Assembly (NCBI GenBank): GCA_964519405.1
Contig: CAZFLA010000003.1
Coordinates: 14,410-78,409 of the forward strand
DNA length: 64,000 nucleotides
DNA from: G963677485 sp964519405
Lineage (GTDB): Bacteria; Armatimonadota; HRBIN16
Direction of reading: 5' to 3'
Below, piece by piece: positions 8,518 to 17,831 of this stretch. Position 1 is the first letter of the stretch. Each line of letters begins with the position of its first letter. The notes under the pieces are model-generated. The model worked only from the letters and a program-made list of their open reading frames with translations. It did no database searches and was not told where the DNA came from. The translations under genes and the position numbers were made by a program.

Positions 8518-11500
8518 TTGTCTAGTCAGTTTGTTCACCTTCATACACATACAGACTTTAGCCTGTTAGATGGTGCAAACAAGATAAAGCCCCTGCTAAA
8601 GAAAGCACGGGAGCTTGGTATGCCCTCCATGGCGATCACGGACCACGGAAGCATGGCTGGTGCTGTTGTGTTCTACGAACAGTGCGTTCATGGTGACGGA
8701 GATCCAATTAAGCCGATAATTGGCTGCGAATTTTATGTCGCCTCACGCAAGCATACTGACAAAGAGGCACAACGAGATGGCCGCAACTACCATCTCATTC
8801 TTCTTGCCAAAAACCTAACCGGATACAAGAACCTTATGAAGCTTTGCTCCATATCATGGATGCAGGGATTCTATTATAAGCCGCGTATCGACCATGAGCT
8901 TTTAGAGCAGTATGGCGAAGGTATAATCGCTTGCTCTGCCTGTTTAAGTGGTGAGGTAGCTGCAGCTTTACTAGATGGCGACATGAGGAAAGCCGCACAA
9001 ATCGCCGACTTCTATAAGGGCGTTTTTGGCAAAGACAACTATTTTATTGAGATACAAGATCATAATTTGCCCGAACAAGCAAAGATCCGTGAGGGCATTA
9101 TACAGGTCGCAAGAAATAACGGTCTTGGCCTAATTGCATCTAATGACTGCCACTACCTGAATGCGGACGACGCTTACGCTCATGAGGTTTTGCTCTGTAT
9201 TCAAACTGGTAAGGTTCTGTCTGATCCTGACCATATGCGGTATGGCTCTCAGGAGTTCTATGTAAAGAGCCCTGATGAAATGGCAGCCCTCTTTCCCGAC
9301 ATCCCCGAAGCAATAGAAAATACAGTCCGTATCGCAGATATGACTAACCTAGAACTCGACTTTTCTAGGGTTCACCTGCCCGATCCGGGTGTACCTAATG
9401 GTGATGGCGCTGCGCATCTACGCAAGCTAGCCATCGAAGGTATGTATGCCCGGTATCCTGTAGTCACAGAGGAAGCTAAGAACCGACTAGAATACGAGCT
9501 TGGCGTCATCGAGCAAACCGGATATCCGATGTATTTTTTAATTGTTCTGGACTTTGCGGATTACTCCCGTAAGCATGGAATCTACTATGGCGTCCGCGGC
9601 TCTGCCGCCGGAAGCATGGTGAGTTATTGCATAGGTATCACCGATGTAGATCCGCTGTATTACGGGCTCACCTTCGAGCGCTTCCTTAACCCAGAACGTG
9701 TGTCTATGCCGGATATCGATATGGACTTTGAAGATACCCGCCGTGGCGAGGTTATTGAGTATGTCCGAAGTAAATACGGCGAAGACCATGTTTCGCAGAT
9801 AGGCACCTTTGGAACCATCGGAGCCAAAACTGCGATTCGTGACATCGGTAAGGTGCTGGAAGTCACCCCTCAAGCCGTTGACAAGGCTTCAAAGGCAGTT
9901 CCTGCACTACCTCACGTCACCCTTAAGTCTGCTCTCGAAACAGCTGATCTGAAGCAGGTGTTAGTCGAGAATCCAGAGCTCAATCAGGTAGTTGAGGTCG
10001 CTAAACGAATAGAAGGTGTCTCACGCCACCTTAGTGTTCATGCTGCAGGTGTTCTCATCTGTTCTGAACCGCTGGACCAGCATGTTCCCCTATTCCGAGG
10101 AAAAGAAGGGGAACAGATAACACAGTTCCAGATGACAGAACTGGAGCATATCGGCCTGCTTAAGATGGACTTCCTCGGACTGGCCAACTTGGGTGTCATT
10201 GGCAAAACAGTAGAAGCCATCAAGCGAAACTTCAACGTTGACGTTGACATGCGCAATATCCCATTTGACGATAAAAAGAGCTGGGATATGCTTGGCGAAG
10301 GTGATACATCCGGTGTCTTTCAGCTTGAATCTGAAGGCATGCGGAAAAACATCCGCGAGCTGAAGCCAACAAAGGTACAAGAACTCGCGGCTATGATCGC
10401 GTTATACCGCCCAGGCCCTCTTGAACACATCCCTAGATACATCAAACAGAAGTTCGGTATCGAGCCCATTGTCTACACACACCCAAACCTCGAACCGATC
10501 TTGTCCGAGACTTATGGGGTCATTGTTTATCAAGACCAAGTTATGATGATCGTACGGGCTATCGCGGGATTCAGCCTAGGACAGGCTGACATCATGCGTA
10601 AGGCTATGGGTAAGAAAAACCGTCAGATCATCGAGAAGATGCGCGCACAGTTCATGGAAGGCGCCATAAAGAACGGTGTATCAGAGCCCAAAGCAGCCGA
10701 AATCTATACTTTGATTGAGCCATTTGCAGGTTACGCCTTTAATAAAGCTCACGCGGTATGCTATGCCATCGTGTCATATCAAACTGCATGGTTGAAAGCG
10801 AACTACGCCACCGAATACTTCGCAGCATCCATGAGCGTCTTCATGGAAAAAGAAGACAAAGTTATTCAGTATGTTGATGAATGCCGTAAACGGGGTATTG
10901 AAGTATGTGCTCCAGATATTAACGCAAGTGATATTGACTTCGTGACATCAGAAGGCAAAATACTGTTCGGTTTGTCGGCGATTAAGAACGTGGGACGCAC
11001 AGCGGTAGAGAGCATACTGGAGGCAAGAGGTAATACCCCATTTACGTCTCTTCTCGATTTCTGCAAACGGGTAGCTGCATGCACAGGAAGCGTAAGCAAA
11101 GGTGTCATCGAAACACTGATCAATGTCGGAGCTTTCACAAGTATCCACCCCAATCGTGCGGCTTGTGCAGCGGCACTGGAGCCAACATGGAACCTTGCAG
11201 TACGACTAGCTAAAGATGAAGAAACAGGGCAAGGCAGTCTGTTTGGTGACGAAGTTAGCCAACAGGAGGTTCAGGCTCCCGAATTACCCAACGTGCCCGA
11301 TATTCCACGTGAATTGAAGATGGCTTACGAAAAATCGGCTCTGGGGATGTATCTTACCGATCACCCTCTTAAGCACCTTGAACCCACCATCCGGGCTGTT
11401 GGTGCCACACCATGCATCAGCGCACGTGAGCTTGAAAAAGATACCGAAGTCACACTTGCTGGCATCATCACTAGCTACCGAAAGATCATCACAAGTGCCG

Positions 11501-12006
11501 GTAAAAATATGGCAGCCTTCACCCTAGAAGACCTTACAGGCAGCATTTCAGTTACCGCTTTTCCGTATATATATGAAAAATACGCTCATCAGCTCGGTCA
11601 GGACAAGCTGGTGATCCTAAAAGGTAAAGTTAGATACCGCGATCAAGTCGTTAGTTCAGATGACAGCGAAGATGGTGAAGGTGCAAAACCAGTAGCAGAA
11701 ATTCATCTAGATTCCGTGTCAGCACTAACAGATCGATCTGCACCAGGTGAAGAAACCGTATCACGGCATGAAAGCTTAAGCAACAAAACACTGCATGTCA
11801 GGCTTTCGGCACAGTTGCACCGGCCACTGCTCAATACACTAAAAGGCCTGTTCGATTGCTACCAAGGCGATAGCCCGATTGTCATTCATGTGCTGCAGGA
11901 TAACCGTGAAGTTAAGGTGCATTCACGCATCAGAGTCAATTTAGAATCGGATATCACCGATGCCATCAGCAAAGTGACAGGGCCAAACAGGGTGTGGCTT
12001 CAGTAG
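8518..12006 (+). CDS. dnaE: DNA polymerase III alpha subunit DnaE
   Basis: DnaE is the replicative polymerase subunit. The protein starts with a PHP domain (HLHTHTDFSLLDG), followed by the C-family polymerase core with the catalytic acidic motif PDIDMDFED near residue 400. Then come the FNKAHAVCYA finger motif, a tandem helix-hairpin-helix region, and an OB-fold near residue 1000 (EVTLAGIITS). The frame opens at ATG 8503, but TTG 8518 has GGGAG at 8505-8509 eight bases upstream and gives the family-standard N-terminus; the ATG has no ribosome binding site. From TTG the length is 1162 residues. Its stop codon overlaps that of the convergent LptD-like gene. Confidence 0.96.
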   Translation: MSSQFVHLHTHTDFSLLDGANKIKPLLKKARELGMPSMAITDHGSMAGAVVFYEQCVHGDGDPIKPIIGCEFYVASRKHTDKEAQRDGRNYHLILLAKNLTGYKNLMKLCSISWMQGFYYKPRIDHELLEQYGEGIIACSACLSGEVAAALLDGDMRKAAQIADFYKGVFGKDNYFIEIQDHNLPEQAKIREGIIQVARNNGLGLIASNDCHYLNADDAYAHEVLLCIQTGKVLSDPDHMRYGSQEFYVKSPDEMAALFPDIPEAIENTVRIADMTNLELDFSRVHLPDPGVPNGDGAAHLRKLAIEGMYARYPVVTEEAKNRLEYELGVIEQTGYPMYFLIVLDFADYSRKHGIYYGVRGSAAGSMVSYCIGITDVDPLYYGLTFERFLNPERVSMPDIDMDFEDTRRGEVIEYVRSKYGEDHVSQIGTFGTIGAKTAIRDIGKVLEVTPQAVDKASKAVPALPHVTLKSALETADLKQVLVENPELNQVVEVAKRIEGVSRHLSVHAAGVLICSEPLDQHVPLFRGKEGEQITQFQMTELEHIGLLKMDFLGLANLGVIGKTVEAIKRNFNVDVDMRNIPFDDKKSWDMLGEGDTSGVFQLESEGMRKNIRELKPTKVQELAAMIALYRPGPLEHIPRYIKQKFGIEPIVYTHPNLEPILSETYGVIVYQDQVMMIVRAIAGFSLGQADIMRKAMGKKNRQIIEKMRAQFMEGAIKNGVSEPKAAEIYTLIEPFAGYAFNKAHAVCYAIVSYQTAWLKANYATEYFAASMSVFMEKEDKVIQYVDECRKRGIEVCAPDINASDIDFVTSEGKILFGLSAIKNVGRTAVESILEARGNTPFTSLLDFCKRVAACTGSVSKGVIETLINVGAFTSIHPNRAACAAALEPTWNLAVRLAKDEETGQGSLFGDEVSQQEVQAPELPNVPDIPRELKMAYEKSALGMYLTDHPLKHLEPTIRAVGATPCISARELEKDTEVTLAGIITSYRKIITSAGKNMAAFTLEDLTGSISVTAFPYIYEKYAHQLGQDKLVILKGKVRYRDQVVSSDDSEDGEGAKPVAEIHLDSVSALTDRSAPGEETVSRHESLSNKTLHVRLSAQLHRPLLNTLKGLFDCYQGDSPIVIHVLQDNREVKVHSRIRVNLESDITDAISKVTGPNRVWLQ

Positions 12007-14381
12007 CTGTAGCCGCCACTGCTGCTCATCAAACTTTCACCCGAATTGCCTTTACCTAGCTTAGGTGTTTTGCCCAATGCTTTAAGCCTTAGCTGGAGCA
12101 TAAACTGCTTACCAACGGAATATCCGGTTTGAATATCCGACATGCTGAACACAGCTTCCATACAATGCATGTCGCGGATAATTTGGTATTGCTGACTATC
12201 AAATTGATCCGTATAGCCATTGTAGTTCAGTAACCCGCCAATTCGCCAACCATTATTGAATAGATAGGTCTCGAGATAGGCATTGCCAGATGCTAGCTTA
12301 TCAGTTTTTGGATCATAAAGAGCGCTTATATTAGCACTCACAGTTTTATCTGAGTATCTCACGATGGAGCGTAGATTGTCCCAGCGACCGCTGTTAGGAT
12401 CAATGCTGCTTGTCAAGGCGATCTGAGCCGTTGAACTTGGTTTTACCATGGCCTCAAGGTTTAGCATACGCCAGGGATTACTGTGCTGCAGCTCCGCGAA
12501 GAAATCATATCCGCTTCCTACACGAATTTTGAGCACATCAGATTTGTTATACTCAACCCCTACTGATGCATAACTGCTTTTGCCTGTGTAGTCTAACGAT
12601 AGTGGACTATATCCATATGGCCGGCTATACTGGTAATTCGCTCGCCATGATAAGCCATCTGCTATCTGCTTATTCACACCTAAGCTTGTTTGCAGTACAT
12701 ACTGTGCGGAGTTGTCACTGCTGAATATCTGCCGGAAAAGGCTAGATCCTGTGAACTTGATTCCATTCCGGTCACTCCACTTAGGGTTCCATGATGCCTC
12801 AAACAGAGCACGGCTGATGGTATCACCGTCGGGCATTTGTGCATATCTTCCCAGAATAGTGCTTAGGCTTAGGTCATCGTTCTTCTTCCATAAGCGATAT
12901 CCATCAGACTTCACACTCAACTCCGGCAGCTTCTCCAAACCACCATACATTATGCTGTTTTGATCAGCTCCTACATCAAAATAGCGGTTAACCGTTAACC
13001 CCCAGTCAACTGATCCTAATACCCCACTGCCATCTAGCCCGCCTGTAAGGCGCTCCATCGTAGTGGAGGCGGCACCATTGTATGCATTATTGGTTTGAGA
13101 ATAGTCACTCGACACTCGAATGGACTGCCTACCCCATCGGTAACCATATGACAGCGCTTGACTGAATGTATGGCTGCTGTAATATGAGGAGTCTTGGCTT
13201 TCATATCTCGAACTGCTGTTGAAGCTGCTTCCCCTTGCCGTCTGCGAAAGTGTGAGGTTCAGATTGCTGCTGCTGTCATTGCCTAGCATGTAGCTATTGT
13301 TTCTAAGATCGCCCGTGAAATTAGCTTCCATGCCCAGCAATTTAGATGTGTTATTCAATGATGCGGTGATATACCGTGATCCTTGGGTTTGATTCAGCAA
13401 GCCATACACCTGTATGGTTCCTTTGTTTTGACCATACTCGTATGGCTGTTCTACACCCAACCCAACGCCCTTTTTCTGCATAAGCTGCAGACGAAGTTTT
13501 CCCTGCTGTTGAATCAAGGCGTATCCCATGGCCATCTTCACGAAATAGCCTTCATCTACCGAGTTACCTACTTCAGGGATATACTCGGGATCATATTCGC
13601 GGTCTAGTGGGATTACAAGTTTCGGTATCTTGAACAGGGTTCTGTTCCACATCCGCAGCCGAAGATCAGTGAGGGTAAGGCTCTTTCCTTTTACAAAATC
13701 GGCCGTGTCGGCGTCGATCTCATAGTGTGGATGCTCACGATCGCAAGTAGTTAATATGCAGTCGGTCATATGAGCCGTCTTCTGAGTACCCGTCATATCT
13801 GCACCGCTCATGATCAGGTTTTGTTTAAGCATACTGGAGTCTAGATATTGCGGAGACGCCCAACCACTAAATCCTGATGATCTCCAGTCGCGATACTTGG
13901 TATTCAATTGATACTGTTTAGCTTTGAGGCTTAGGCCTTCGGAAGTAACAAATACATCGCCATCGAACTGATATTCATGTATATCTGTATTTCCGATGAC
14001 TTTATCCGCCGTTAAGGTGTGGTCACGCCATGCGGCTTCAATACCTTTCGCAGTCAATTCATGGGTTGGCGATATCTCTAGCTCATCGAACTTTTTAACC
14101 AATAACTTATTGTTGTTATTCTCGGCTTGTTCCGCACTGCCAGCGGTATATGCTTGGTTCAATGCCATCTGACTAGCTTCACAAACGGAACTAGTTACCA
14201 GATAGAGTGATGTTCCTGGCAACAGTGTTGATACGCCCGATACCATCGTGAAGGCATTCTCAGGGATCACTGGTGTTAGTTGATTGGCAGTATGTGCATC
14301 TTTGTCGACAACCAAGGACTGAGCCGTGGCAGTATTCACGGCCAATACACACATAAATGCCGAAACAATAATACTACGCAA
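12000..14381 (-). CDS. LptD/OstA-like outer-membrane LPS assembly beta-barrel
   Basis: The protein has a signal peptide (about 1-21, ending NTATA-QS) and then an OstA-like beta-jellyroll region (about 95-150, LTADKVIGN, DVFVTSEGLSLKA). This is followed by the LptD-type ILTTCDREHPHYEIDAD segment and KIPKLVIPLD. The rest is a long alternating beta-strand region rich in Gly, Ser, Asn and Tyr, expected for a barrel, ending in Tyr. At 793 residues it is of normal LptD size. LptD inserts LPS into the outer leaflet, which fits the Lpt genes starting 1.6 kb away. The start is TTG 14381 with GAGG ten bases upstream, overlapping the comEC-like stop. The sequence is divergent and no LptE was seen. Confidence 0.75.
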   Translation of the reverse strand: MRSIIVSAFMCVLAVNTATAQSLVVDKDAHTANQLTPVIPENAFTMVSGVSTLLPGTSLYLVTSSVCEASQMALNQAYTAGSAEQAENNNNKLLVKKFDELEISPTHELTAKGIEAAWRDHTLTADKVIGNTDIHEYQFDGDVFVTSEGLSLKAKQYQLNTKYRDWRSSGFSGWASPQYLDSSMLKQNLIMSGADMTGTQKTAHMTDCILTTCDREHPHYEIDADTADFVKGKSLTLTDLRLRMWNRTLFKIPKLVIPLDREYDPEYIPEVGNSVDEGYFVKMAMGYALIQQQGKLRLQLMQKKGVGLGVEQPYEYGQNKGTIQVYGLLNQTQGSRYITASLNNTSKLLGMEANFTGDLRNNSYMLGNDSSSNLNLTLSQTARGSSFNSSSRYESQDSSYYSSHTFSQALSYGYRWGRQSIRVSSDYSQTNNAYNGAASTTMERLTGGLDGSGVLGSVDWGLTVNRYFDVGADQNSIMYGGLEKLPELSVKSDGYRLWKKNDDLSLSTILGRYAQMPDGDTISRALFEASWNPKWSDRNGIKFTGSSLFRQIFSSDNSAQYVLQTSLGVNKQIADGLSWRANYQYSRPYGYSPLSLDYTGKSSYASVGVEYNKSDVLKIRVGSGYDFFAELQHSNPWRMLNLEAMVKPSSTAQIALTSSIDPNSGRWDNLRSIVRYSDKTVSANISALYDPKTDKLASGNAYLETYLFNNGWRIGGLLNYNGYTDQFDSQQYQIIRDMHCMEAVFSMSDIQTGYSVGKQFMLQLRLKALGKTPKLGKGNSGESLMSSSGGYSY

Positions 14382-15918
14382 CTACCGAGTGCCTCTTTCT
14401 GACGAACTGCCTGATAATTACCAACAAACTACCATAACAAGAGTAGTATACAATGAGTAACTGCACGGATGGAGCAGCCGTTTTCATACTGCTTCCTGGT
14501 ATGCTGCAAGCACGATCAGCACAAAACATGATCGCCTCCGCACAGAGCCGCAACAACCAACTAGTGACTGAGTATAATTCGATTCCGATTGACTCTAACC
14601 AACCTACCAATGGAACCAAGCATGTAATGACGCTGACTGGGAATGCCACTAGTATATTGGTGATCGGACTGATGATTGAAATGCGATTGAAGTAGTATGC
14701 ACTCAGCGGCAGAGCAGCCGCAGCACACAATATGCCCACAAGCAACAGTTGTCGCAGTGTGTGCAGCCATCTTGAGAGTAACTGCTTTTGGTAGCGGCGG
14801 TACATTACACAGTTTGCAATTGCGATGATACAGCAAACCATCACAAAGGACATCTGGAATGAGGGATCATAGATGCTGTATGGCTGCCATATCAAAATCA
14901 CCATGGCGGCTACAGCACATGAACTCAACGCGTCACGGTCTCGATGAGCACATTGAGCTAATCCCACAGCACTGCACATAACAGCACTGCGAATCACGGG
15001 GCTCTCTCCACCACATACCAAGGCATACGCCCACACAGCGATAATGCTCATCACAATTCGCCACGAACGCGGCGTGGTCAGCAGACCCAATAACAACCAG
15101 ACAAACCCAAACACCGCCGAAACATGAAGACCGCTTGGAGACATAATATGGATTATCCCCGAGTTGGCAAGACTATCCCGAAGCGAATTGGGCATATCGC
15201 TTGTGTCGCCAAGTGATATACCTTTAACTAACCCGCGAACTCGACCTGGTAAGCTATCAGTCAACCCACCTAAGCAAACTGCCCGAACACGGCTCATACA
15301 TGTCAGCAGTGATTTACTTGGAATTAGCCTCATATTGTCGGAAGATCCCATCGCACTTTGTAGAAAGATGCCTCTCCGACGCAGCCATAAACCATAGGGA
15401 CTATTGGGAACCGCTTGCCACTTACAGTGTATGAGGAGAGATTGTCCTCGATAGATCTCGTATTCCGGGATATCAAACAGCATTAACTGCATTTTTGAAC
15501 CTGGCATCAACTGAGCACTTCGGTCAACAGAAACAACTAAACTCGCTCTGTTGCCAATGATTTTAGGCTCAGCTAACACGTGTACCGTTAACTCCCCTTC
15601 TCCGGATACCGACTGTGCCAACTGTCTGTGTGTGATAATCGACTGCGGTATTCCTACCGATACTCCCATAGCTAACCCAATAGTCATCAACAGCACAACA
15701 TCATGAATACATCGGCGAAAGGCAATTACGACCAACACTAATCCATAAGCCACGACTGCTAACACGACACCCGACATTACTGCCGATAGACAAATTCCAG
15801 CGAGTAAGCCGATACACAAGCACAAAGAGATGCGTGGTTGTAGGTGTTGGCTAATCGCTTTGCCGTACAACCCTTGCAGTGTTAGCTGTGGTAACCCATG
15901 GTATTTGGTTAAAGTCAT
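14374..15918 (-). CDS. comEC: ComEC/Rec2-family DNA-uptake channel protein lacking the C-terminal beta-lactamase domain
   Basis: A polytopic inner-membrane protein of 514 residues with about ten hydrophobic segments. It contains a DUF4131-like N-terminal region and the Competence domain signature IMSPSGLHVSAVFG near residue 260, followed by GGESPVIRSAVM. ComEC conducts single-stranded DNA across the inner membrane in natural transformation. Full-length ComEC is about 750 residues and ends with a metallo-beta-lactamase domain; here the frame ends after the channel, so this is the short form. Its stop overlaps the start of the LptD-like gene by eight bases. It diverges from lptC with only 53 bases between them. 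Confidence 0.85.
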   Translation of the reverse strand: MTLTKYHGLPQLTLQGLYGKAISQHLQPRISLCLCIGLLAGICLSAVMSGVVLAVVAYGLVLVVIAFRRCIHDVVLLMTIGLAMGVSVGIPQSIITHRQLAQSVSGEGELTVHVLAEPKIIGNRASLVVSVDRSAQLMPGSKMQLMLFDIPEYEIYRGQSLLIHCKWQAVPNSPYGLWLRRRGIFLQSAMGSSDNMRLIPSKSLLTCMSRVRAVCLGGLTDSLPGRVRGLVKGISLGDTSDMPNSLRDSLANSGIIHIMSPSGLHVSAVFGFVWLLLGLLTTPRSWRIVMSIIAVWAYALVCGGESPVIRSAVMCSAVGLAQCAHRDRDALSSCAVAAMVILIWQPYSIYDPSFQMSFVMVCCIIAIANCVMYRRYQKQLLSRWLHTLRQLLLVGILCAAAALPLSAYYFNRISIISPITNILVAFPVSVITCLVPLVGWLESIGIELYSVTSWLLRLCAEAIMFCADRACSIPGSSMKTAAPSVQLLIVYYSCYGSLLVIIRQFVRKRHSVVA

Positions 15919-15971
15919 TATTTATAGAAGGTAAATAACCAACATGATAGCGTCTCGATAATGTAAACTAT

Positions 15972-16514
15972 ATGAGTATGCGAAGTGCAGCTACCATTGT
16001 CATTATTATCGCCGTATTCCTATGCGGCTGCAATAAACAACCTCAGAAGCAGGTAAAAGAGAAATCTAAACCTGCTCCGACGTTGCAGGTGGCCTCGCGC
16101 GCAATTTCTGTAAAATGGTTGATTCCAGGCACACCTAGTCGTGTTTTGTGGGAAGCCACAGCCAAAACTGGCATCGGCTTAAATGGCGGTGAACTAGGTG
16201 GAGACAGCAGTGGACGGTTTGAGCAGGTTAGCTGCACGCTTTACGATAAGGGCGGGAAACCAGTTAACAAGCTGCAGGCTGCCAAAGTAACCGCAGATAA
16301 AGACAAATACGAAGTGACCTGTTCTGGCGGTGTGAAAGCGGCCTCCATGGTGAACCAGGTCACCCTACAAGCTGATAAGGCTGTGTGGTATGCCAAAAAG
16401 CATATGATTGTTGCTGAAGGGCACGTAAGAGTCTACGGTGAGGCATTTGACGTTCGAGGGGAACGCATGGAATTGAATACGGACTTCACGTCCATGCACC
16501 TAATTAATCCATAA
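15972..16514 (+). CDS. lptC: LptC-like lipoprotein of the LPS export system
   Basis: This 180-residue lipoprotein has a signal ending in lipobox LCGC near residue 20. After a Lys/Pro-rich linker it contains one OstA/LptC beta-jellyroll repeat (KLQAAKVTADKDKYEVTCSGGVKA, LQADKAVWYAKKHMIVAEGHVRV), the periplasmic slide shared by LptA, LptC and LptD. In the Lpt bridge LptC receives LPS from LptBFG. Position directly ahead of lptA, lptB and lptF supports the name. ATG codons at 15972 and 15978 are both possible starts; neither has a strong ribosome binding site. Usual LptC is membrane-anchored rather than a lipoprotein, so the lipobox is noteworthy. Confidence 0.78.
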   Translation: MSMRSAATIVIIIAVFLCGCNKQPQKQVKEKSKPAPTLQVASRAISVKWLIPGTPSRVLWEATAKTGIGLNGGELGGDSSGRFEQVSCTLYDKGGKPVNKLQAAKVTADKDKYEVTCSGGVKAASMVNQVTLQADKAVWYAKKHMIVAEGHVRVYGEAFDVRGERMELNTDFTSMHLINP

Positions 16515-16533
16515 GAATATCTAGGAGCTACGC

Positions 16534-17103
16534 ATGTATAAATACATCCGTTATTCATTCATACTGCTGATGTTAGCAGTATTCACTTCAACTTCAAGTG
16601 CACAAACCACTGTCGGCAGTTTCAAACTCTCCAAATATAAAGATATCAAAACATCCTACAGTGCTGACAAACAGATACGTGTTGAGGTGACGGGTTCTCG
16701 CGTAGTGCTCGAACGCAATGACGGCACTCTACGCATGACAGCTCAGAAGATAGTCATTGTTTCCCGAGCTCCACAAGCAGGAAAGCCTCGTATCGACAAC
16801 GCATCTGCAACTGGTGGTGTGGAACTATTTGTCACCGATGGCAAACAAAACCGCAAAGCTCGCGGTAATGCTGGCAGCGTGGAATATGTCGGAAATGCGT
16901 CGTCCCCCAAGATACTGCTAAAAGGCGGGGTGAACATCACCGTAGAAGAAGCCGATTTTGTAGCTACACAGAAGGGTGCATCTGGTGTGATAGACCTAAA
17001 TACGGCAAATGGCGCAGTTAATATTGATAGCGTCACCCTATCAGGCAGCGAAGAACAAACGGAAGCCACCTACTCCTCTAAGGAGACCAGCACTAAGAAA
17101 TGA
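16534..17103 (+). CDS. lptA: LptA/OstA-like periplasmic LPS-bridge protein
   Basis: The 189-residue protein has a cleavable signal peptide (about 1-23, ending SSA-QT). Its jellyroll repeats of the OstA type include LRMTAQKIVIVS, ASATGGVELFVTDG and PKILLKGGVNITVEEADF, which form the periplasmic groove that carries LPS from LptC to LptD. AGGAG at 16523-16527 precedes the ATG. It lies 19 bases after lptC and overlaps lptB by four bases (ATGA). Repeat similarity and context support the call; sequence identity to E. coli LptA is low. Confidence 0.82.
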   Translation: MYKYIRYSFILLMLAVFTSTSSAQTTVGSFKLSKYKDIKTSYSADKQIRVEVTGSRVVLERNDGTLRMTAQKIVIVSRAPQAGKPRIDNASATGGVELFVTDGKQNRKARGNAGSVEYVGNASSPKILLKGGVNITVEEADFVATQKGASGVIDLNTANGAVNIDSVTLSGSEEQTEATYSSKETSTKK

Positions 17104-17831
17104 CAGCCAGCCTACGCGTTGAAAACTTAGTGAAAGTCTACCGTGGCCGAAAAGTTGTAGATGGTGTCAGTTTTGCTATGAATACTGGCGAAATCGTAGG
17201 TCTGCTTGGACCAAACGGAGCAGGGAAAACAACATCCTTCTATATGACCGTGGGGTTAGTTCAACCTTCTGATGGCCGTGTTTACTTAAATGACCATGAT
17301 ATTACATCCATGCCGATGTTCGCACGCGCCCGTCAAGGCATTGGGTATCTCGCCCAAGAGCCATCGGTGTTCCGTAAACTCACTGTAGAAGACAATCTAC
17401 GGTTGGTATTGCAAGCCCGGGGCATTGACGGTGATGACGCAAATAGACAGATTGATACCATCCTTGATGACTTCCACATCGCACGCTTGAGAAAGTCACA
17501 AGCTTATGTGTTGTCCGGAGGCGAACGCCGTCGAGTTGAGATTGCCAGAGCTATCGCGGCATCCCCTCAGTTTATTTTGCTCGACGAACCCTTTACTGGT
17601 GTCGACCCGATTGCTATTGCCGACCTACAGAAAATTATCGCCACATTACGCGAAAAAATGGGTATCGGGATATTGATAACCGACCATAACGTGCGAGCCA
17701 CCTTACGTATTACCGATCGTGCATATATCATTGCTGAGGGTAAGATTGTTACCGAAGGGGCATCGGAAGACCTTCCGCAAAACCCAATCGCACGTAAGTT
17801 CTACCTTGGGCAGGAATACGACAATATATGA
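17100..17831 (+). CDS. lptB: LPS export ABC transporter ATPase LptB
   Basis: LptB is the cytoplasmic ATPase that powers LPS extraction from the inner membrane. The 243-residue protein has Walker A GPNGAGKTT, a Q-loop in YLAQEPSVFRKL, signature LSGGERRRVEIARAIA, Walker B ILLDEPFTGVDP and the switch His in ITDHNVR. The LAQEPSVFRKLTVEDN and ARAI blocks are characteristic of LptB among ABC ATPases. It overlaps lptA and lptF by four bases on each side, so it is almost certainly co-translated with them. Confidence 0.96.
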   Translation: MTASLRVENLVKVYRGRKVVDGVSFAMNTGEIVGLLGPNGAGKTTSFYMTVGLVQPSDGRVYLNDHDITSMPMFARARQGIGYLAQEPSVFRKLTVEDNLRLVLQARGIDGDDANRQIDTILDDFHIARLRKSQAYVLSGGERRRVEIARAIAASPQFILLDEPFTGVDPIAIADLQKIIATLREKMGIGILITDHNVRATLRITDRAYIIAEGKIVTEGASEDLPQNPIARKFYLGQEYDNI

